From Burkholderiales bacterium GJ-E10 (lineage in GTDB: Bacteria > Pseudomonadota > Gammaproteobacteria > Burkholderiales > Burkholderiaceae_F), in NCBI GenBank assembly GCA_000828975.1, contig AP014683.1, forward strand, positions 2,685,700-2,749,699: DNA of 64,000 nucleotides. Reading direction: 5' to 3'. A model generated the notes under the pieces. It ran no database searches. It saw only the letters and a list, made by a program, of their open reading frames with translations, and was not told the DNA's origin. Shown one piece after another: positions 30,949 through 39,371 of this stretch. The translations under genes were made by a program, and so were the position numbers. Numbering within the stretch: position 1 is the stretch's first letter; each line of letters starts with the position of its first letter.

Positions 30949-33266
30949 AAACGACGACTACGAACGCGCCACGAACGCTGTGCGCCGCGATCTGCCTGAT
31001 CGCAAGCGCATTGCCCCCGATTGCGCTCGCCGCTCCACCGGCGGCATCCGCCCCGGCCGGCGTGCGCAGCGAGGCGGCACCGCCCCCCGCCGACAGGAAC
31101 GAGGAAGGCGACCGGGTCACGCTCGATTTCGTGAACGCGGACATCGGCGCGGTGATCCGCGCGATCGGCCAGTTCACCGGACGCACGTTCATCATCGACC
31201 CGCGCGTCAAGGGGACGCTGACGCTCGTCAGCGAGCGCCCCGTGACCCGCAAGCAGGCCTACGACGAACTGCTCTCGGCCCTGCGGATGCAGGGTTTCAC
31301 GTTGGTGGAATCGCCCGAACCGGGCGGAATCGCGCGGGTCGTGCTGGAGGCCGATGCCAAGCTGCAGGGCAGCCGGGTGGTGGCGCCGGCCGCCGTCGCG
31401 CCGGCCGGCGACCAGGTGGTGACGCAGGTCTTCCGGCTGCAGTATGCATCGGCCAGCAATCTCGTTCCCGTGCTCCGGCCGATCATCGCGCCCAACAACA
31501 CGATTACCGCCTACCCGGCGGACAACTCCCTGGTCATCACCGACTACGCCGCCAACCTGCGCCGGTTGGCGCAGATCATCGAAGCGATCGATACGCCGGC
31601 CAGCGCCCAGATCGTCATCCTGCCGCTGCAGCACGCCATCGCCAGCGATCTCGCGACCCTGCTCGACAAGATCCTCAATCCCGCGTCCCACAGCGGACCT
31701 GCCGCGGACCCCGGGCAGCGCGTGCTTGTCAAGGCAGACCCGCGCACCAACAGCCTGATCGTGCAAACCGCCAGCCCGGCGCGGCTGCAACAGGTCAAGA
31801 CGCTGGTCGCCCGGTTCGACATGGCCGACACGACGCCGGGCAACATCCACGTCGTATACCTGCGCAACGCCCAGGCGGTGAAGCTCGCCCCCCTCCTGCG
31901 CGCCATCCTTTCCTCGGATCCGACCTTCCTGCAGAAGGCCAGCGCCGGCACCGGGCTGTCGCCGGGGGGATCCTTCTCCGGCAACGGCTCGAGCGGCGGC
32001 AGCGCATTTGGCGGTTCGTCCATGGGAACGAATTCCCTGACCGGCTCGTCGTCCGGTGGCATGTCTTCGGGTGGCGGCTCGACGGGCGGCAGCGGCAGCA
32101 GCGGTGGTGGCGGAAGCAGCGGCGGCAGTGGCGCCGGAGGACCGCACAGCGCCCTTGCGGGTCTGATCCAGGCCGACCCCGCGACCAACTCGCTGATCGT
32201 GTCCGCGCCGGACGCACTCTACCGCAACATCCGCGTCATCATCGACCGCCTCGACGAGCGGCCCGCCCAGGTCCTGATCGAGTCGCTGGTGGTGCAGCTG
32301 AGCGGCGATACCGCGGCGCAATTCGGGATCCAGTGGCAGTCGCTGCACGGTCTGAGTTCGTCGTCGACCGCCGTCATCGGCGGCACGAATTTCGGCGGCG
32401 TCGGACAGAACATCATCGCGGGCGCGCAGAACCTGACCTCGCTGGGGCAGGGCCTCAATATCGGCGTCGTTCGCGGCACGGTGAACATTCCCGGGGTCGG
32501 CCAGGTCACCAACATGGGGATGCTCGCCAGCGCCCTCGAATCCATCGCCAACGCCAACATCCTCTCGCGCCCGAACATCCTGACGCTCGACAATGAGGAA
32601 GGAAAGTTCCTCGTCGGCCAGAACATCGGCCTGCTCACCGGGTCCTACGCCAGCACCGGTGTCGGGACGACGACGACCGGTGCTGGCGTTCTGCCCTTCA
32701 ATACCTACGAGCGCCAGGACGTCGGCCTGCAACTGCGGGTGAAACCGCAGGTATCTGCGGGTGGGCGGGTGCGCCTTTCGATCTACATCGAGGATTCCTC
32801 CGTCGTTGCGGCAACGGCCGCGAGCGGCAATCCGACCCTGAACAAGAGCAGCTTTGAAACCAGCGTGATCGTCGACAGCGGCAGCTTCGTCGTCATCAGC
32901 GGAATGATCCAGGACCAGGCGACGGAGAACCTCTACAAGGTTCCGGTCCTGGGCGACATCCCATACCTCGGCGCGCTGTTCCGCTACGACTCGCGCGAGC
33001 GCATCAAGACTCAGACCCTGGTGTTCCTGCGTCCGACCGTGCTGCGCACCGATGAGCAAAGTTCGGCGGTTGCGCTGGACCGTTACGACTATATCCGCGG
33101 GCAGATCGCGCACAGCACACCGCCGCACAGTTCGGTGATTCCCACCCTGGCGGTCGATCCTTTGCCGCCGCCGGGATCGCCGGGCGCCCCCGGCGGGCCG
33201 GTGCTGTCGATTCCCGCGGGATGGGCGTCGAAGATTCCGGGAGAAGCCTCCCGACCCGCGAAATAA
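30945..33266 (+). CDS. gspD: Type II secretion outer-membrane secretin GspD
   Basis: Forms the outer-membrane channel. The 773 residues start with a Sec signal peptide (about 1-29) and then N0-N3 domains, with N0 starting at VTLDFVNADIGAVIRAIGQF. The N3 region is interrupted by about 65 residues of Gly/Ser linker (about 343-405). The secretin domain ends with VPVLGDIPYLGALFRYDS. No lipobox is seen in this protein, so a separate pilotin may not be needed or lies elsewhere. The C-terminus is Pro-rich. Confidence 0.95.
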   Translation: MKTTTTNAPRTLCAAICLIASALPPIALAAPPAASAPAGVRSEAAPPPADRNEEGDRVTLDFVNADIGAVIRAIGQFTGRTFIIDPRVKGTLTLVSERPVTRKQAYDELLSALRMQGFTLVESPEPGGIARVVLEADAKLQGSRVVAPAAVAPAGDQVVTQVFRLQYASASNLVPVLRPIIAPNNTITAYPADNSLVITDYAANLRRLAQIIEAIDTPASAQIVILPLQHAIASDLATLLDKILNPASHSGPAADPGQRVLVKADPRTNSLIVQTASPARLQQVKTLVARFDMADTTPGNIHVVYLRNAQAVKLAPLLRAILSSDPTFLQKASAGTGLSPGGSFSGNGSSGGSAFGGSSMGTNSLTGSSSGGMSSGGGSTGGSGSSGGGGSSGGSGAGGPHSALAGLIQADPATNSLIVSAPDALYRNIRVIIDRLDERPAQVLIESLVVQLSGDTAAQFGIQWQSLHGLSSSSTAVIGGTNFGGVGQNIIAGAQNLTSLGQGLNIGVVRGTVNIPGVGQVTNMGMLASALESIANANILSRPNILTLDNEEGKFLVGQNIGLLTGSYASTGVGTTTTGAGVLPFNTYERQDVGLQLRVKPQVSAGGRVRLSIYIEDSSVVAATAASGNPTLNKSSFETSVIVDSGSFVVISGMIQDQATENLYKVPVLGDIPYLGALFRYDSRERIKTQTLVFLRPTVLRTDEQSSAVALDRYDYIRGQIAHSTPPHSSVIPTLAVDPLPPPGSPGAPGGPVLSIPAGWASKIPGEASRPAK

Positions 33267-33272
33267 CGTGCC

Positions 33273-34706
33273 ATGGCCAGCGCACAGCAATACGTCCCAT
33301 ACGCCTACGCCCGCGATCATTCCATCCTGCTCAAGCCGAACGGCGAGCGAGAGGCGGAGGTGTGGGTCGGCGATGCCACCGACCCGGAGGCCCTGCATGA
33401 AGTGCAGCGGGCATTCCCGGGACGGATCCGCGTCTCCTGGGTGGAGGCGGACGCGCTGAGCCAAGCCATCGCGCAGACCTACTCGCGATCGGAGGATTCG
33501 GCGCAACAGGTCGTCGGCGACATCGAAGACGAGATCGACATCGCGCGGATGATGCAGGACGCGCCCGACGTGGAAGACCTGCTCGAGACGGAGGACGACG
33601 CGCCGATCATCCGGATGATCAATGCGCTGCTCACGCACGCTGCGCGCGACGGTGCGTCGGACATCCACATCGAGGCCTTCGAACAATTCTCGCTGGTGCG
33701 CTTCCGGATCGACGGCACCCTGCGCGACATCGTCCGGCCCAAGCGTGGCCTGCATGCTGCGCTCGTCTCCCGGATCAAGATCATGGCCGCGCTCGACATC
33801 GCGGAAAAGCGCGTTCCCCAGGACGGGCGAATTTCCCTGCGAGTGGGCGGGCGGGCGCTCGACGTACGGGTGTCGACGCTGCCCACCGGGCACGGCGAGC
33901 GCGTGGTGCTGCGCCTGCTGGAAAAGGATCTGTCACGCCTCGATCTGGCACGTCTCGGCATGGGGACGCAGACGCTCGCGGTGTTCGACGATCTGGTCCA
34001 CCAGCCCCACGGCATCGTTCTGGTCACGGGCCCCACGGGTTCCGGCAAGACGACGACGCTCTACGCGTCGATCCGGCGTCTCGACCACACGACCACCAAC
34101 ATCATGACAGTCGAGGACCCGATCGAATACGACCTGCAAGGCATCGGACAGACCCAGGTCAACGCCAAGATCGACATGGGGTTCGGGCGTGCCCTCCGGG
34201 CAATCCTGCGGCAGGACCCCGACGTCATCATGATCGGGGAGATCCGCGATCTCGAAACCGCGCAGATCGCCGTCCAGGCGTCGCTCACCGGCCACCTCGT
34301 TCTGGCGACCTTGCACACCAACGATGCCGCGAGCGCGGTGACGCGGTTGATCGACATGGGGATCGAGCCGTTCCTGCTGGCTTCATCGCTGCTCGGCGTC
34401 CTGGCGCAGCGACTGGTGCGCAAGCTCTGTCCGCACTGCAAGCGGCCGGCCCCGACCGGCATCGGCCTGCACGCCGACGGCTGCGACGCCTGCGGTCACA
34501 CCGGATACATCGGACGCACCGGAATCTATGAGTTGCTGCGCGTCGACGAAGCGATACGAGGCCTCGTCCATGCGGGCGGAAACGAGCAGGAGATCCGACG
34601 AGTCGGCGAAGCGGCGGGCATGGTTTCGCTGCGCACCGATGCGATGCGCTGGGTGGCCAACGGCGTCACCTCCGAGGAAGAAGTACTGCGCGTCACCCGG
34701 GACTGA
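33273..34706 (+). CDS. gspE: Type II secretion ATPase GspE
   Basis: Cytoplasmic hexameric ATPase that drives pseudopilus assembly. The 477 residues contain Walker A GPTGSGKTTTLYAS (about residue 252), the Asp box TVEDPIEYDLQGIGQTQVN, Walker B DPDVIMIGEIRD and the His box TLHTNDAASAVTRL. The C-terminal tetracysteine zinc site is present, but the two CxxC pairs are only 14 residues apart (CPHC and CDAC), shorter than the 29 of Vibrio EpsE. It starts 6 bp after gspD. Confidence 0.95.
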   Translation: MASAQQYVPYAYARDHSILLKPNGEREAEVWVGDATDPEALHEVQRAFPGRIRVSWVEADALSQAIAQTYSRSEDSAQQVVGDIEDEIDIARMMQDAPDVEDLLETEDDAPIIRMINALLTHAARDGASDIHIEAFEQFSLVRFRIDGTLRDIVRPKRGLHAALVSRIKIMAALDIAEKRVPQDGRISLRVGGRALDVRVSTLPTGHGERVVLRLLEKDLSRLDLARLGMGTQTLAVFDDLVHQPHGIVLVTGPTGSGKTTTLYASIRRLDHTTTNIMTVEDPIEYDLQGIGQTQVNAKIDMGFGRALRAILRQDPDVIMIGEIRDLETAQIAVQASLTGHLVLATLHTNDAASAVTRLIDMGIEPFLLASSLLGVLAQRLVRKLCPHCKRPAPTGIGLHADGCDACGHTGYIGRTGIYELLRVDEAIRGLVHAGGNEQEIRRVGEAAGMVSLRTDAMRWVANGVTSEEEVLRVTRD

Positions 34707-34781
34707 CGGCATTCCGGTGAACCCCCTGCACCCGCCCCGCGCCCCTGCCTCGCCTCCTCCGGGGAGCGGGATGTTTCAGCC

Positions 34782-36029
34782 ATGACGGCATTCCGCTACA
34801 CCGCGGCCGACGATCAGGGCAAGGATCGGATCGGCGTGCTCGAGGCCGACAGTGCGCGCATCGCACGCCAGATGCTGCGCGAGCAAGGCCTGGTTCCGCT
34901 GACGGTGGAGGCGGTGCAGGCCGAGGCGGCCGGCGGCGTGGCGATGCGTCGCCGACGTCTGTCCCAGACGGAACTGGCCGTGCTCACCCGGCAGTTCGCG
35001 AGCCTGGTCGGCGCCGCGCTGCCGATCACCGACGCGCTGACCGTGCTCGTCGAGCAAAGCGAACAGCAGGCGGTCCGGGAGTTGATGGGGGCGGTGCGCG
35101 CCGAGGTGCGGGGTGGGATGTCGCTCTCGGCGGCGCTCGCGCGGCACCCCAGGCAATTTCCGGAGATCTACCGCGCATTGATCGCGGCGGGGGAGGAATC
35201 CGGCCGCCTGCCCGGGGTGCTGGCCAGTCTCGCCGATTTCATCGAGGAACGGGGAAAGCTGCAGCAGAAGATCGTCCTCGCCTTCGTCTATCCGGCGATC
35301 GTCACCGTGGTTGCGCTACTCGTCGTAACGGGTTTGCTCACCTACGTGATTCCGCAGGTGGTCCAGGTGTTTGTGCAGACGAAGCAGACGCTCCCCCTGC
35401 TCACCCGGATGATGATCGGCCTCTCCGACTTTCTGCGGCATTACGGCTGGGTGGTCCTGCTCGTGCTGGCCGGCGGTGCGTTCGGCATCCACCGCGCCCT
35501 GCGCATCGAGGCGGTCCGGTTGCGCTGGCACCAGCGCATCCTCGCCCTGCCGGTGCTCGGCGTCCTGTCGCGCGCGCTGAACACGGCACGCTTCGCGAGC
35601 ACGCTTGCCATCCTGGTCGGGTCCGGCGTGCCGATGCTGCGCGCGCTGCAGGCGGCGGGGGAGACGGTATCCAATCTCGCGATGCGGGCGCGGGTCATCG
35701 AAGCGACGCAGCGGGTGCGCGAAGGCGCATCGCTTGCACGCGCCTTGCGGGCGCAGGACGACCGGCAGCGGGACGGCAGCGGGCTGCCGCGCACCCGGCT
35801 CTTTCCGCCGGTGCTGATCCACCTCATCGGATCGGGCGAGACCACCGGAAAGCTGCCGGAGATGCTGACGCGCGCGGCCGACATGCACGCCCGCGAGGCA
35901 GAGCGGCGCGCGATGCTGCTCACGTCGCTGCTGGAACCGGCGCTGATCCTGGTGATGGGGGTAGTGGTGATGGTGATCGTGCTGGCGGTGATGATGCCGA
36001 TCATCGAGATCAATCAGCTTGCCCGCTGA
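34782..36029 (+). CDS. gspF: Type II secretion platform protein GspF
   Basis: Polytopic inner-membrane core of the assembly platform. The 415 residues carry two T2SSF repeats and three hydrophobic segments (about 168-192, 220-240, 385-405). The N-terminus MTAFRYTAADDQGKDRIGVL and TRQFASLVGAALPITDALTV are typical. It is the last gene of the cluster; a 75-bp GC-rich gap separates it from gspE. The neighbouring minus-strand tusE-like gene is convergent. Confidence 0.94.
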   Translation: MTAFRYTAADDQGKDRIGVLEADSARIARQMLREQGLVPLTVEAVQAEAAGGVAMRRRRLSQTELAVLTRQFASLVGAALPITDALTVLVEQSEQQAVRELMGAVRAEVRGGMSLSAALARHPRQFPEIYRALIAAGEESGRLPGVLASLADFIEERGKLQQKIVLAFVYPAIVTVVALLVVTGLLTYVIPQVVQVFVQTKQTLPLLTRMMIGLSDFLRHYGWVVLLVLAGGAFGIHRALRIEAVRLRWHQRILALPVLGVLSRALNTARFASTLAILVGSGVPMLRALQAAGETVSNLAMRARVIEATQRVREGASLARALRAQDDRQRDGSGLPRTRLFPPVLIHLIGSGETTGKLPEMLTRAADMHAREAERRAMLLTSLLEPALILVMGVVVMVIVLAVMMPIIEINQLAR

Positions 36030-36081
36030 GATCCGGCGCCGGGCGGCCTCCCGGCGGCGATTCCCGCGTTCAGGCCGTACA

Positions 36082-36408
36082 TCAGCCCGTACTCCATGCC
36101 CGCGGGCGTTTCATGCCGGCGATCTTGCATGCCTGGCCGACATAGCCGTAGGGGAACAGTTCGAAAAGCCGCTTGCGGCCTTCTCCGGGATAGCGGGTTT
36201 CCAGATGCCGCATGACGAACCGGGAGTCGGCGGCAACCTGCCGATCGGCATAAAAGGAACGCATGAAGCGAATCACGTCCCAGTGGTCCGGGCCGAGTTC
36301 GACGCCCAGTTCGCGGGCGATCTCCTCGGCAACCGCTTCGTCCCACTGTTCCGGTTCGATCAGATAACCCTCGGCGTCGCGCCGCGGCATCGCAAGCTTG
36401 GCATCCAT
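36082..36408 (-). CDS. DsrC/TusE-family sulfur-relay-like protein
   Basis: DsrC and TusE carry persulfide sulfur on C-terminal cysteines in sulfur oxidation and tRNA thiolation. The family is clear from GYLIEPEQWDEAVAEEIARE, LGPDHWDVIRFMRSFYADRQ and LFPYGYVGQACKIAGMKRPR. The Cys in QACKIAG (the 'CysB' position) is present, but the usual penultimate Cys is missing: the end is RPRAWSTG. The start MDAKLAMPRRDAEG (108 residues) with GGAAAGGA upstream is preferred to an ATG 11 codons earlier, which lies in the palindrome. It is convergent with gspF. The exact role (TusE, DsrC or regulatory variant) is open. Confidence 0.85.
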   Translation of the reverse strand: MDAKLAMPRRDAEGYLIEPEQWDEAVAEEIARELGVELGPDHWDVIRFMRSFYADRQVAADSRFVMRHLETRYPGEGRKRLFELFPYGYVGQACKIAGMKRPRAWSTG

Positions 36409-36439
36409 TCGCTGCACCGTCCTTTCCCGTTCCGAACCC

Positions 36440-36496
36440 ATCCCGGAAACTACATCATGTTGTGATGTAGTTTCCGGGATGCTATCGTTTTGTCAA
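36440..36496 (-). promoter_or_regulatory. Perfect 18-bp palindrome with divergent promoter boxes
   Basis: Arms ATCCCGGAAACTACATCA (36440-36457) and its exact complement (36463-36480) flank a 5-base centre. On the minus strand TTGACA (36491-36496) is 17 bp from AAACTA (36468-36473), giving a start site within the palindrome centre. On the plus strand TTGTGA (36460-36465) is 17 bp from TATCGT (36483-36488). The palindrome overlaps both, as an operator for the dsrC-like gene and the marR gene before the IS insertion. The fit of the -10 boxes is moderate. Confidence 0.5.
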
Positions 36497-36501
36497 TCCC
36501 C

Positions 36502-38074
36502 AGTCTTTTCCAACGAGGTGTGAGCCTGGAGCGGGGTCCGTGATTCCAGCGAGGTATGAGCCTGGAGGGGTTCTGTAGGAGGCGGTTGGCCGGCTGAGGG
36601 GCCGTCGCCCCCGGGAGGCGCGTCGATCATCGAGGGCATGGTGATCGACATGAACGAAACGCAGGTCCGTACCCTGGAGCAGGTGCGGCAGGTGCTCGAT
36701 GGTACGGAGGCGCTGCAATTCGAGCGGCCCGAGGACGACGCCGGGCGCTACGCCTGGGTCGAATCGGTGTTGAAGCGGTTTGGCTATCGGCATCTCTCGC
36801 GGCCGGATCGGGGCACGGTACTGGCGTACCTCCAGCGCTTGAGCGGCTACAGCCGCGCGCAGGTCACGCGCTTGGTGTCCCGGGCGGTGGCGGGCAAGCC
36901 GCTGGTCAAGCAATACCGCGCGCCGGAGCACGCCTTCGCACGCCGTTATACGGCCGCCGACATCGCACTGCTGGCCGAGGTCGACCGCGCGACCGGGACG
37001 CTCTCCGGACCGGCCACGGTCTGCATGCTGCGGCGCCAGCGCGACGTGTTCGGCGATGCGCGCTTCGTGCGCCTGGGGTCGATCTCGGTGGCGCACCTCT
37101 ACAACCTGCGCGCCACGGATCGCTATCGCGCGCAGCGCGTCGTCACGACCAAGACCCGGCCGACCTCGGCCGTGACCATCGGCGTGCGCAAGGCGCCGGC
37201 GCCGCAGGGCCGTCCGGGATTCATCCGCATCGACAGCGTCCACCAGGGCGATCAGGACGGCGTCAAGGGGCTCTACCACATCAATGCCGTCGACTGCGTC
37301 ACGCAGTGGCAGGTGGTGGCCAGCGTACAGACGATCTCCGAGAGCCATCTGCTGCCGGTGATCGAGCAGATGCTCGCGCAGTTCCCCTTCGCGCTCCTGG
37401 GATTCCATGCCGACAACGGCAGCGAGTACGTCAATTACCAAGTGGCGAGAATGCTCGAGAAGTTGCGTATCGAATTTACGCGCTCGCGGCCCCGCCACAG
37501 CAACGACAATGGACTGGCCGAAACCAAGAACGGCGCCGTGGTGCGCAAGGTCTTCGGCTACGCGCACATCCCGCAGCGCTATGCGACCAAGTTCAACACA
37601 TTCTGTGGCGAATACCTCAACCCGTACTTGAACTTCCACCGTCCGTGCCTGTTCGCCACGGAGGTGCTCGACCCCAAGAAGCCCGGGCGCATCAAGCGCA
37701 TCTACCGTCCGCGCGACGCAATGACGCCCCTCGAAAAGCTCGCCAGCCTACCCAACGCGGAAAAGTGCCTACGCCCCGGAATCTCGTTGGAAGAACTGCA
37801 CCAACTCGCCCGCGCGCTCAGCGACTTCGATGCCGCCCAGGAGCTTGCCCAGGCACGCCAGGCGCTCTTCAAGGGGGTCACTACCCGTGCTGCCTGAACC
37901 CTCCGGAGACGCGGGGGGCCTGCCGCCCCCCGCACCCCCCAGCCGGCAGAAAAAGAAACGGAGAAACCACTCCGGAACCCGCCGTCTACACTCCTAACTT
38001 CTTCAAAACGAATCGACGCGCCTTACCCCACCAAGTCCGGCCCCTCCAGGCTCATACCTGAATTGGAAACGACT
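36502..38074 (+). mobile_element. 1573-bp insertion sequence with DDE transposase
   Basis: The ends are imperfect inverted repeats of about 30 bp: left AGTCTTTTCCAACGAGGTGT (36502 on) and, read inward from the right, AGTCGTTTCCAATTCAGGTA (38074 backwards), both continuing into TGAGCCTGGAG. A 5-bp direct repeat TCCCC flanks the element (36497-36501 and 38075-38079). A second copy of the end repeat (AGGTATGAGCCTGGAGGGG) lies inside the left end at about 36552-36570. One gene, intact. The family is unassigned; it resembles IS481-type or unclassified elements. Confidence 0.8.
36638..37897 (+). CDS. Integrase-core (DDE) transposase
   Basis: Moves the surrounding insertion sequence. The 419 residues have an N-terminal helix-turn-helix region (YLQRLSGYSRAQVTRLVSRA) and an rve-type catalytic core with acidic residues in FIRIDSVHQGDQDG, GFHADNGSEYVN and NDNGLAETKNG. 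The gene is full length and open, so the element could be active. An internal ATG at 36650 is an alternative start. Confidence 0.9.
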   Translation: MVIDMNETQVRTLEQVRQVLDGTEALQFERPEDDAGRYAWVESVLKRFGYRHLSRPDRGTVLAYLQRLSGYSRAQVTRLVSRAVAGKPLVKQYRAPEHAFARRYTAADIALLAEVDRATGTLSGPATVCMLRRQRDVFGDARFVRLGSISVAHLYNLRATDRYRAQRVVTTKTRPTSAVTIGVRKAPAPQGRPGFIRIDSVHQGDQDGVKGLYHINAVDCVTQWQVVASVQTISESHLLPVIEQMLAQFPFALLGFHADNGSEYVNYQVARMLEKLRIEFTRSRPRHSNDNGLAETKNGAVVRKVFGYAHIPQRYATKFNTFCGEYLNPYLNFHRPCLFATEVLDPKKPGRIKRIYRPRDAMTPLEKLASLPNAEKCLRPGISLEELHQLARALSDFDAAQELAQARQALFKGVTTRAA

Positions 38075-38096
38075 TCCCCCGACCGGCGAAACCCGT

Positions 38097-38528
38097 ATGA
38101 GTCATGCCTCGCTATCCAAGAAAGAGTTCCAGACGCTATCGGACTTCCGCTACCAGTTGCGCCGCTTCATCCGCTGGAGCGAGCAGATCACCCGCCGCGC
38201 GGGCGTGACCAACCTGCAGTACCTGCTGATGCTGCACGTCAAAGGCCAGAGCGGGCGGGACTGGGCAACGATCACGGAGCTGGCGGAGCGGCTGCAAGCC
38301 CACCACCACGGCGTCGTGGCGCTGGTCACCCGCTGCGAGCGGCTGGGATTCGTCGAGCGCCACCCCGGACGCGAAGACCGGCGCGAGGTCGAGATCCATC
38401 TCACGGCAAACGGGGAAAAACTGGTCACGCGGCTGGCACGACAGCACCGCGACGAGTTGCTGCGGCTGCAAGGGATTTTCGCCGTGCCGCACACCGCACA
38501 GTTGGGGGCCGAGCACGCGGGGCCGTAA
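38097..38528 (+). CDS. MarR-family transcriptional regulator
   Basis: Winged-helix repressor or activator, usually a dimer responding to small phenolic or oxidative signals. The 143 residues contain the MarR core: TNLQYLLMLHVKGQ, ITELAERLQAHHHGVVALVT (recognition helix) and the wing GFVERHPGREDRREVEIHLT. Its start lies only 18 bp after the target duplication of the insertion sequence, so its own promoter region has been displaced to 36.46-36.49 kb. Before the insertion it was the divergent neighbour of the DsrC/TusE-like gene. Confidence 0.93.
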   Translation: MSHASLSKKEFQTLSDFRYQLRRFIRWSEQITRRAGVTNLQYLLMLHVKGQSGRDWATITELAERLQAHHHGVVALVTRCERLGFVERHPGREDRREVEIHLTANGEKLVTRLARQHRDELLRLQGIFAVPHTAQLGAEHAGP

Positions 38529-38549
38529 GGAGCCTCGCTGCGGCGCCGG

Positions 38550-39311
38550 CTACCCCAGCGTCCGTCGGGGTTTGCGGGCGCGCCCCGCCAGCAGGCGATC
38601 GAACGCCCAGTTCGGCAGCACCCGCAGCAGCTTGGCGACGATCGCCATCTGCCAGGGAATCACGACGTAGCTCGTCTGGCGGAGCATGGCGTCGACCGCC
38701 TTGCGGGCGAAAGCCTCCGGTTCCAGGAGAAACGGCATCCGGTATGGATTTTCGGCGGTCATCGGGGTGCGGATGAATCCGGGCGCGATCGTCACCACCC
38801 GCACGCCCGTTCCGTGCAGACCGACCCGCAGGCTCTCGCAGTAATTGATCAAGGCGGCCTTGGACGGGGAATAGGCCTCGGAACCGGGTAGCCCGCGGAT
38901 CCCCGCAACGCTCGCGATTCCAACCAGGGTGCCGCTCCGACGCGCACGCATCGGTGCGATGAATGGATGAAATGTCGCGGCGGCGGCGATGAGGTTGGTG
39001 GCAATGACCCGCTCGAACCCGGCGAGGTCTTCCTGGTGTTCGGTCAGGATGCCGGTGGAGATCCCGGCATTGGCGACGACGATGTCGGTTCCGCCGCAAC
39101 GCGCCTCGAAATCCTGCGCCGCGGCGATCAGCGCGTCATGGTCCGTGACGTCGAGCGGATACAGATCGCACCGGCCGGGCATTTCCGCCGCAAGCTGCCG
39201 CAACGCATCGGCGCGGCGCGCCACGAGACCGAGGCGCGCGCCGCGGCGACCGAACTCGCGCGCCATCGCGGCGCCGATGCCGCTCGATGCGCCGGTGAGG
39301 AAGACGTTCAT
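38550..39311 (-). CDS. Short-chain dehydrogenase/reductase
   Basis: NAD(P)-dependent oxidoreductase of unknown substrate. The 253 residues have the cofactor motif TGASSGIGAAMAREFGRRG, the NAG motif (VVANAGIS) and the YxxxK catalytic pair in AYSPSKAALINYCESL. It is the last gene of a minus-strand set argS-SPOR-dsbA-SDR, a grouping seen in Burkholderiales. A CCCGCTCCCGCC/GGCGGGAGCGGG hairpin (about 39333-39358) lies between it and dsbA. Confidence 0.92.
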   Translation of the reverse strand: MNVFLTGASSGIGAAMAREFGRRGARLGLVARRADALRQLAAEMPGRCDLYPLDVTDHDALIAAAQDFEARCGGTDIVVANAGISTGILTEHQEDLAGFERVIATNLIAAAATFHPFIAPMRARRSGTLVGIASVAGIRGLPGSEAYSPSKAALINYCESLRVGLHGTGVRVVTIAPGFIRTPMTAENPYRMPFLLEPEAFARKAVDAMLRQTSYVVIPWQMAIVAKLLRVLPNWAFDRLLAGRARKPRRTLG

Positions 39312-39371
39312 CGGTGCAGACCCTCATCCCCGCCCGCTCCCGCCGGGCGGGAGCGGGGAGATGACGACCGC

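Noticed and set aside
30711-33893. Minus-strand open frame of 1060 codons opposite gspD and gspE
   Set aside because: Antisense shadow; composition is low complexity and gspD/gspE are clear.
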